DNA of 20,398 nucleotides from Massilia sp. (GTDB lineage: Bacteria > Pseudomonadota > Gammaproteobacteria > Burkholderiales > Burkholderiaceae_D), in assembly GCA_003484545.1 (NCBI GenBank), contig DNCF01000223.1, positions 300-20,697 on the forward strand. Reading direction: 5' to 3'. This document shows positions 16,201 through 20,398 of the stretch, piece by piece. The notes under the pieces are model-generated. The model was not told where the DNA came from. It saw only the letters and a list, made by a program, of their open reading frames with translations, and searched no databases. Within the stretch, counting starts at the first letter, position 1. The number at the start of each line of letters is the position of its first letter. Made by a program: the position numbers and the translations under genes.

Positions 16201-17157
16201 TTAAGGTTGCGCGTGGCGGTGGGCTGCCGAGTAGGCGCCGGTGACGTAGTGCTCGAGCTGGCGCTCGATGTCGGTCAGCAGGCTCGACGCGCCGATGCGG
16301 AACAGGTGCGGCTGCAGCCACTCGTTGCCCAGCTCTTCCTTCATCACGGTCAGGTATTGCAGGGCCGACTTCGCGGTGCTCACACCGCCGGCCGGCTTGT
16401 AGCCGACCATGAAGCCGGTCTGCTCGTAGTATTCGCGGATCGCGCGCACCATCACCAGCGACACGGGGATGGTGGCGTTCACGCCTTCCTTGCCGGTCGA
16501 GGTCTTGATGAAGTCGGCGCCGGCCATCATGCAGACCCACGAGGCTTTCGCCACGTTGTCCAGGGTGACCAGGTCGCCGGTGGCGAGAATGGCTTTCACG
16601 TGCGCGTCGCCGCAGGCCTGGCGGTAGGCGACCATTTCGTCGTACAGGGCCTGCCAGTTGCCGGTCAGGACGTGCTGGCGGGTGATGACGATGTCGATCT
16701 CGGTGGCGCCGGCGGCGACCGACAGTTCGATCTCGCGCACCTTGGTTTCCATGCTCGACAGGCCGGCCGGGAAGGCGGTCGACACGGCGGCGATCGGCAG
16801 GCGGCCCTGGATGATCTTCGCGGCCGGCTGGATCATTTCGTGGTACACGCAGACCGCGCCGGTCTGCAGCGTTTCCAGGCCCAGGGCCTGCATCAGGTCG
16901 GCGCGCAGCGGACGCATCGCCTTGCGGCACAGGCGCTCGACGCGGCCCGGGGTGTCGTCGCCGGACAGCGTGGTCAGGTCCATGCATTCGATGGCGCGGA
17001 TCAGCCAGGCGGCCTGGTATTCCTTTTTCACCGTGCGGCGATTCGCCAGGCTGGCGGCGCGGCGGTCGGCCGCGTTGCGGTTCACCTTCAGGCTGTTGAC
17101 CCAGCCGAGGTCCAGCCCGACGGCGGTGTTACGTTTGAAGTCCAGGTTCTGGGTCAT
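16201..17157 (-). CDS. deoC: deoxyribose-phosphate aldolase, long (eukaryote-like) type
   Basis: A 318-aa class I aldolase that splits 2-deoxyribose-5-phosphate into glyceraldehyde-3-phosphate and acetaldehyde. The Schiff-base lysine is Lys218 in FIKTSTGK (E. coli Lys167). Lys254 in GYKPAGG matches E. coli Lys201, and Asp155 in EIDIV matches Asp102. It is about 60 residues longer than E. coli DeoC. The N-terminal RRTVKKEYQAAWLI and DLTTLSGDDT segments resemble the animal DERA type, which is also about 318 aa. Start ATG at 17157 overlaps the deoB stop by 4 nt (ATGA), indicating coupled translation. The next gene in the operon, 18 nt on, is the aldehyde dehydrogenase that could remove the acetaldehyde product. 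Confidence 0.96.
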   Translation of the reverse strand: MTQNLDFKRNTAVGLDLGWVNSLKVNRNAADRRAASLANRRTVKKEYQAAWLIRAIECMDLTTLSGDDTPGRVERLCRKAMRPLRADLMQALGLETLQTGAVCVYHEMIQPAAKIIQGRLPIAAVSTAFPAGLSSMETKVREIELSVAAGATEIDIVITRQHVLTGNWQALYDEMVAYRQACGDAHVKAILATGDLVTLDNVAKASWVCMMAGADFIKTSTGKEGVNATIPVSLVMVRAIREYYEQTGFMVGYKPAGGVSTAKSALQYLTVMKEELGNEWLQPHLFRIGASSLLTDIERQLEHYVTGAYSAAHRHAQP

Positions 17158-18347
17158 AGCAGTGCGGTTCCGTTCGAGAGGGGTTTGACGCCGAGGTGTT
17201 TCGCCAGGGTGGCGCCGATGTCGGAGAAGGTCGATGCCGTCGGCAATTCCTGCGCCTTCACGTTCGGGCCGAAGAAGATCATCGGGATATGTTCGCGGGT
17301 ATGGTCCGAGCCCGGCGCGGTCGGGTCGCAGCCGTGGTCGGCGGTGATCACGACCAGGTCGCCATCCTTCAGCTTCGCCATGAATTCTGGCAGGCGCGCA
17401 TCCAGCTCGTGCAGCGCGTTCGAATAACCGGCGACGTCGCGGCGGTGGCCGAAGTGCATGTCGAAGTCGACGAAGTTCACGAAGGTGAGCGACTTTTCCG
17501 GTGCATCGTCCGCCACTTCGAGCAGGCGGTCGAACAGGGCCATGTTGTCCGGGCCCTTGACCAGGCGGGTCACGCCCTGGCCGGCGAAGATGTCGCTGAT
17601 CTTGCCGAGGGCGATGACTTCGCCGCCCGCGTCCTTGACGTGGTCGAGCAGGGTCGGCGCGGTGGGCGGCACGGCGTAGTCGTGGCGGTTCGCGGTGCGC
17701 TTGTAGTCGCCGTTCGAACCCGTGAACGGACGCGCGATCACGCGGCCGATGTTGTAGGGCTTGACCAGCTCGTAGGCCGCTTCGCAGACCGCGTACAGGC
17801 GCTCCAGGCCGAAGTGCTCTTCGTGCGCGGCAATCTGCAGCACCGAGTCGGCCGAGGTGTAGAGGATCGGCTTGCCGCTTGCGACGTGCTCATCGCCCAG
17901 CTCGTTGATGATGGTGGTGCCGGAAGCGTGGCAGTTGCCGAGCCAGCCGGCGACGCCCGTGATCTCCTGCAGCTTGTCGGTCAACGCTTGCGGGAAGGAC
18001 GGCACCGTCTTCGGGAAGTAGCCCCAGTCGAACAGCACCGGCACGCCGGCGATTTCCCAGTGGCCGCTCTGCGTGTCCTTGCCGGTCGATTGCTCGCGCG
18101 CGGCGCCCCACGCGCCGGTGAAACCGTTGCGCTGGTCGAAGCCGGCGGCCCATTCGCCGCTGGCTTGATGGGCCGCGGCGGCCAGGCCCAGGCGCTCGAG
18201 GTTCGGCAGCGCCATCGGCTTGCCCTCTTTCGCGGCCCAGGCGGCGATGTGGCCGAAGGTATTCGTGCCGGCGTCGCCGTATTTGTCGGCGTCGGGCAGC
18301 GCGCCCAGGCCGAAGGAGTCAAGCAGGAGGATGAATGCGCGTGACAT
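17154..18347 (-). CDS. deoB: phosphopentomutase
   Basis: A 397-aa manganese-dependent mutase of the alkaline-phosphatase superfamily. It interconverts (deoxy)ribose-1-phosphate and (deoxy)ribose-5-phosphate, linking the phosphorylases to DeoC. Visible features are the N-terminal metal site LLLDSFGLGALPDA (Asp10), the phosphorylated threonine in GKDTQSGHWE (Thr92, equivalent to Thr85 of the Bacillus enzyme), FDMHFGHRRD, and the C-terminal metal ligands TADHGCDPT and DHTREHIP. The length is normal. It starts 21 nt after the purine nucleoside phosphorylase stop with only a weak ribosome site, and overlaps deoC by 4 nt. Confidence 0.97.
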   Translation of the reverse strand: MSRAFILLLDSFGLGALPDADKYGDAGTNTFGHIAAWAAKEGKPMALPNLERLGLAAAAHQASGEWAAGFDQRNGFTGAWGAAREQSTGKDTQSGHWEIAGVPVLFDWGYFPKTVPSFPQALTDKLQEITGVAGWLGNCHASGTTIINELGDEHVASGKPILYTSADSVLQIAAHEEHFGLERLYAVCEAAYELVKPYNIGRVIARPFTGSNGDYKRTANRHDYAVPPTAPTLLDHVKDAGGEVIALGKISDIFAGQGVTRLVKGPDNMALFDRLLEVADDAPEKSLTFVNFVDFDMHFGHRRDVAGYSNALHELDARLPEFMAKLKDGDLVVITADHGCDPTAPGSDHTREHIPMIFFGPNVKAQELPTASTFSDIGATLAKHLGVKPLSNGTALL

Positions 18348-18368
18348 GGTATCGCTCGTGTTCGTGAA

Positions 18369-19214
18369 TTAGTTGGCGGCCGAACGCGGCACCGAGGCCA
18401 GGCGCTCGACGAAGGAGTGGATCAGGGCGACCAGGTCCTTGGCGGCGACGGCCGCGTACTTCAGGGTCTGCTCGTGCGACAGCGGGAACGGGGTCAGGCC
18501 TTCGGCCAGGTTGGTGATGGCCGACACGCCGACCACCTTCAGGCCGCAGTGGCGCGCCGAGATCACTTCCGGCACCACCGACATGCCGACCACGTCGGCG
18601 CCGAGGGTCTTGAAGGCGCGGATTTCGGCGGCGGTCTCGAAGTTCGGGCCCGGCGCTGCCAGGTAGACGCCTTCATGCAGCGTGATGGACTTGGCGGCGG
18701 CGGTTTCCTTGACCAGGTTGCGCAGGTCGGCGTCGTAGGCGTTGGCCATGCTGAAGAAGCGCGGGCCGAAGCGGTCGTCGTTCGGGCCGGCCATCGGGCT
18801 GCCCGGCAGCAGGTTGATGTGGTCGGTCAGGACCACGACGCTGCCGGCGTCCACTTCCGCGCGCAGGGAACCGGCAGCATTCGTCACCAGCAGCATCTCG
18901 CAGCCGAGCAGCTTGAAGGTACGCACGGCCGAGGTCATCACCTGCGCACCATAGCCTTCGTAGAAGTGGCCGCGGCCCTTCATGCACACCACCGGCACGC
19001 CGGCCAGGGTGCCCAGCACCAGTTCGCCCGCGTGGCCGTGCACGGTGCTGATCGGGAAGCCCGGCAGGTCGGCATAGCTGATCGAGACGGCATCAAGCAT
19101 CTGCTCGGCCAGCACGCCGAGGCCGGAGCCGAGGATCATCGCGACGCGCGGTTCGAAGCCCGGCTTGCGGGCGCGGATGACGTCGGCGGCTTCGAATGGG
19201 GTATTGCTGGACAT
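18369..19214 (-). CDS. punA: purine nucleoside phosphorylase, trimeric (PNP/MTAP) class
   Basis: A 281-aa phosphorylase that releases purine bases from (deoxy)nucleosides, giving (deoxy)ribose-1-phosphate for DeoB. It belongs to the trimeric PNP family (like E. coli XapA or animal PNP), not to the hexameric DeoD family. Motifs are the phosphate loop ILGSGLG (27-33), KGRGHFYEG (79-87), VTNAAGSL (110-117), GPNFETAAEIRAF (189-201) and GMSVVPEV. The asparagine in AITN (Asn235) matches the residue marking 6-oxopurine preference (inosine, guanosine) rather than methylthioadenosine. ATG at 19214 has AAGGA 6 nt upstream, so the 33-codon longer frame is rejected. It is the first gene of the deo operon and diverges from the HTH-kinase gene. 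Confidence 0.93.
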   Translation of the reverse strand: MSSNTPFEAADVIRARKPGFEPRVAMILGSGLGVLAEQMLDAVSISYADLPGFPISTVHGHAGELVLGTLAGVPVVCMKGRGHFYEGYGAQVMTSAVRTFKLLGCEMLLVTNAAGSLRAEVDAGSVVVLTDHINLLPGSPMAGPNDDRFGPRFFSMANAYDADLRNLVKETAAAKSITLHEGVYLAAPGPNFETAAEIRAFKTLGADVVGMSVVPEVISARHCGLKVVGVSAITNLAEGLTPFPLSHEQTLKYAAVAAKDLVALIHSFVERLASVPRSAAN

Positions 19215-19363
19215 GGTATTCCTTCGTATGAAACTGATATCGGGGAGAGGCTGTCGTACGGACCTGGGATGCGGGGAAGCGGCCCGGCGCCGCTGCGGCG
19301 AGGGCGCGATCAAGCCAAAACTGTTCTAACTATGCATTATCCCGGATATGTATGGCAAATACC

Positions 19364-19399
19364 ATTTTTCTTCAGCATTTATATGAGCTGAAAATAAAT
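19364..19399. promoter_or_regulatory. long AT-rich dyad, candidate operator
   Basis: The inner arms TTCAGC (19371-19376) and GCTGAA (19387-19392) are perfect. Extending outward, 11 of 13 base pairs match over 36 bp, with a 10-nt centre. It lies about 150 bp upstream of the purine nucleoside phosphorylase start and about 75 bp from the kinase promoter, a position suited to a regulator of the deo operon. No poly-U run makes it a terminator. The function is inference. Confidence 0.4.
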
Positions 19400-19475
19400 C
19401 CTGGGGGAGCTCGCTGATGAGTGTTGGCTTGCAGATACAATTTGATTAACACGACCAGATGTATTGACTACGGCG

Positions 19476-19504
19476 TTGACTAGACCCAAACATTTGTCTA
19501 GTAT
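19476..19504 (+). promoter_or_regulatory. sigma-70-type promoter of the HTH-kinase gene
   Basis: The -35 box TTGACT (19476-19481) and -10 box TAGTAT (19499-19504) are separated by exactly 17 bp. The expected start near 19511 would give a leader of only about 23 nt before the GTG start of the kinase. Box 1 of the tandem repeat fills the spacer and box 2 covers the expected transcription start. Confidence 0.7.
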
Positions 19505-19521
19505 AGTCAAACATTTGTTTG
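19487..19521 (+). repeat. tandem operator-like boxes CAAACATTTGT, 21-bp spacing
   Basis: CAAACATTTGT occurs at 19487-19497 and again at 19508-19518, exactly 21 bp apart, so both face the same side of the helix. The second extends to an imperfect palindrome CAAACA-TT-TGTTTG (19508-19521); the first has a degraded right arm (TGTCTA). One lies between -35 and -10 and the other over the transcription start, the classical arrangement for repression. The binding protein is unknown. The HTH domain of the adjacent kinase is an obvious candidate. Confidence 0.65.
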
Positions 19522-19533
19522 AAACTGCCGACC

Positions 19534-20398
19534 GTGACAGAACTCTCGAAAAAAGAACAGTTGTACCAACTGATTCGCGCCAATCCCTTCATTGCGCAAC
19601 AGGATCTCGCCGCCGAACTCGGCCTGTCGCGCTCGGCCGTGGCCGGCTACATCGCCACCCTGGTGCGCGAACGCCGCCTGCTCGGGCGCGCCTACGTGCT
19701 GCCGGACAACCGCCCGATCCTGTGCGTGGGCGCGGCCAACCTCGACCGCAAGCTGCGCGCCGAAGGCACGCTGGCGATGGGCACCTCGAACCCGGCCAGC
19801 GGCGCCGAATCGTTCGGCGGCGTGGCCCGCAACATCGCCGAGAACCTGGCGCGCATGGGCGCGGCCGTGTCCCTGATCACGGCGGTCGGCAGCGATTCGT
19901 CCGGACGCGCCCTGCTCGCCCACGCCGAGAGCCTCGGCATCGACACCCGCGGCTGCCTGCGGCTGGACGATGCCGGCAGCGGCACCTATACGGCAGTGCT
20001 CGACGCCGCAGGCCAGATGGTGGTCGCCCTGGCCGACATGGCCCTGTACGACCGCATCACCCCCGCCTTCCTCGACACCCGCCAGCAGCAGCGCGCCGGC
20101 GCTTCGCTGATCGTGGCCGACCTGAACCTGCCCCTCGAATCCATCGCCGCCCTGCAGCGCGATGCCGCGCGCGACAGCGTGGCGCTGATCGTGGTGGCGG
20201 TGTCGGAGCCGAAGATGAACCGCCTGCCGGCATCGCTGGCCGGGGTGCGCCTGCTGATCCTGAACGAAGGCGAACTGGCGGCGCGTCTTGGCCGCTCCCT
20301 GAACGGCGACGCCGAACTGGCCGCCGCCTGCCGCGAGCTGCAGGCGCAAGGCGCCGAGGACGTGGTCGTCACGCTGGGCGCGCGCGGCGTGCTGTTCA
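19534..20398 (+). CDS. HTH-fused PfkB-family kinase, pseudouridine/nucleoside kinase-like (partial)
   Basis: The visible 288 residues are cut by the window end. Residues about 5-57 form a winged helix-turn-helix (QLYQLIRANPFIAQQDLAAE, then LGLSRSAVAGYIATLVRE). From residue 62 a PfkB ribokinase fold follows: ILCVGAANLD, the sugar-binding FGGVARNIAENLARMG (94-109), ITAVGSDSSGR, NEGE (Asn244, Glu247, the NxxE motif) and TLGARGVL. The GVARNIAENLA and TAVLDAAGQMVVALADM segments closely resemble E. coli pseudouridine kinase PsuK, but inosine/guanosine-type or other sugar kinases are possible. GTG at 19534 is chosen because the HTH begins immediately and the next in-frame ATG is 80 codons on. No good Shine-Dalgarno is visible, in keeping with a very short leader. 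It may phosphorylate a nucleoside and regulate its own promoter or the divergent deo operon. Confidence 0.85.
   Translation, partial: MTELSKKEQLYQLIRANPFIAQQDLAAELGLSRSAVAGYIATLVRERRLLGRAYVLPDNRPILCVGAANLDRKLRAEGTLAMGTSNPASGAESFGGVARNIAENLARMGAAVSLITAVGSDSSGRALLAHAESLGIDTRGCLRLDDAGSGTYTAVLDAAGQMVVALADMALYDRITPAFLDTRQQQRAGASLIVADLNLPLESIAALQRDAARDSVALIVVAVSEPKMNRLPASLAGVRLLILNEGELAARLGRSLNGDAELAAACRELQAQGAEDVVVTLGARGVLF

Larger units (their letters stand above)
19215..19533. other. divergent intergenic region between the deo operon and the HTH-kinase gene
   Basis: This 319-bp gap is AT-rich in its middle (about 19320-19520) and holds the start signals of two diverging units. The kinase promoter and tandem boxes at its right end and a long dyad at 19364-19399 are listed separately. 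For the deo operon I find only AT-rich hexamers (a TATAAA on the minus strand near 19379-19384) without a convincing -35, so the deo promoter is not called. Confidence 0.6.

Noticed and set aside
13846..17427. A 1193-codon open frame on the plus strand
   Set aside because: It is antisense to the ALDH16 gene, deoC and part of deoB, all of which have clear catalytic motifs. Its translation is low-complexity, rich in Arg, His, Ala, Gly and Val, typical of a shadow frame in GC-rich DNA.

Overview
The window looks like chromosomal DNA of a high-GC betaproteobacterium, most likely in the Massilia/Duganella/Telluria part of the Oxalobacteraceae. The basis is the strong GC bias, the gene families, and three copies of a paired GTAGGGTGGG...CCCACGCGG palindromic element. 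This placement is inference; no rRNA or other marker gene is present. I see no rRNA, tRNA, CRISPR array, insertion sequence or integrase.

Layout. (1) 190-3026, minus strand: a two-gene beta-alanine/omega-amino-acid catabolic unit, an omega-aminotransferase followed by a CoA-acylating (methyl)malonate-semialdehyde dehydrogenase. (2) 3352-5965, plus strand: a GNAT acetyltransferase, then a tight three-gene unit of a small membrane protein, a LytS/AlgZ-type histidine kinase and a LytTR response regulator. (3) 6261-11402, minus strand: an orphan type VI secretion (T6SS) island. It holds a long VgrG with a C-terminal transthyretin-like tail, an unrecognised putative effector with a C-terminal hydrophobic hairpin, and a polytopic membrane protein that overlaps the effector by 4 nt and is its likely immunity protein. 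The cargo part is visibly AT-richer than everything around it. (4) 11847-19214, minus strand: a nucleoside catabolic (deo) operon in transcription order purine nucleoside phosphorylase, deoB, deoC, ALDH16-type double-domain aldehyde dehydrogenase, deoA, cdd, closed by a strong intrinsic terminator. (5) 19534 to the window end, plus strand and divergent: a PfkB-family kinase with an N-terminal helix-turn-helix, most like a pseudouridine/nucleoside kinase, cut by the window edge. It is preceded by a good sigma-70-type promoter carrying two near-identical operator-like boxes 21 bp apart.

How the genes fit together. The deo operon turns nucleosides into bases plus deoxyribose-1-phosphate (phosphorylases and Cdd), then deoxyribose-5-phosphate (DeoB), then glyceraldehyde-3-phosphate plus acetaldehyde (DeoC). 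The aldehyde dehydrogenase encoded directly after deoC is well placed to oxidise that acetaldehyde. The left-hand beta-alanine unit would finish degradation of uracil-derived beta-alanine to acetyl-CoA, but the reductive uracil steps are not in this window.

The most promising undescribed system is the VgrG tail / effector / immunity cassette in 6261-8700. The second is the HTH-kinase with its tandem-box promoter.
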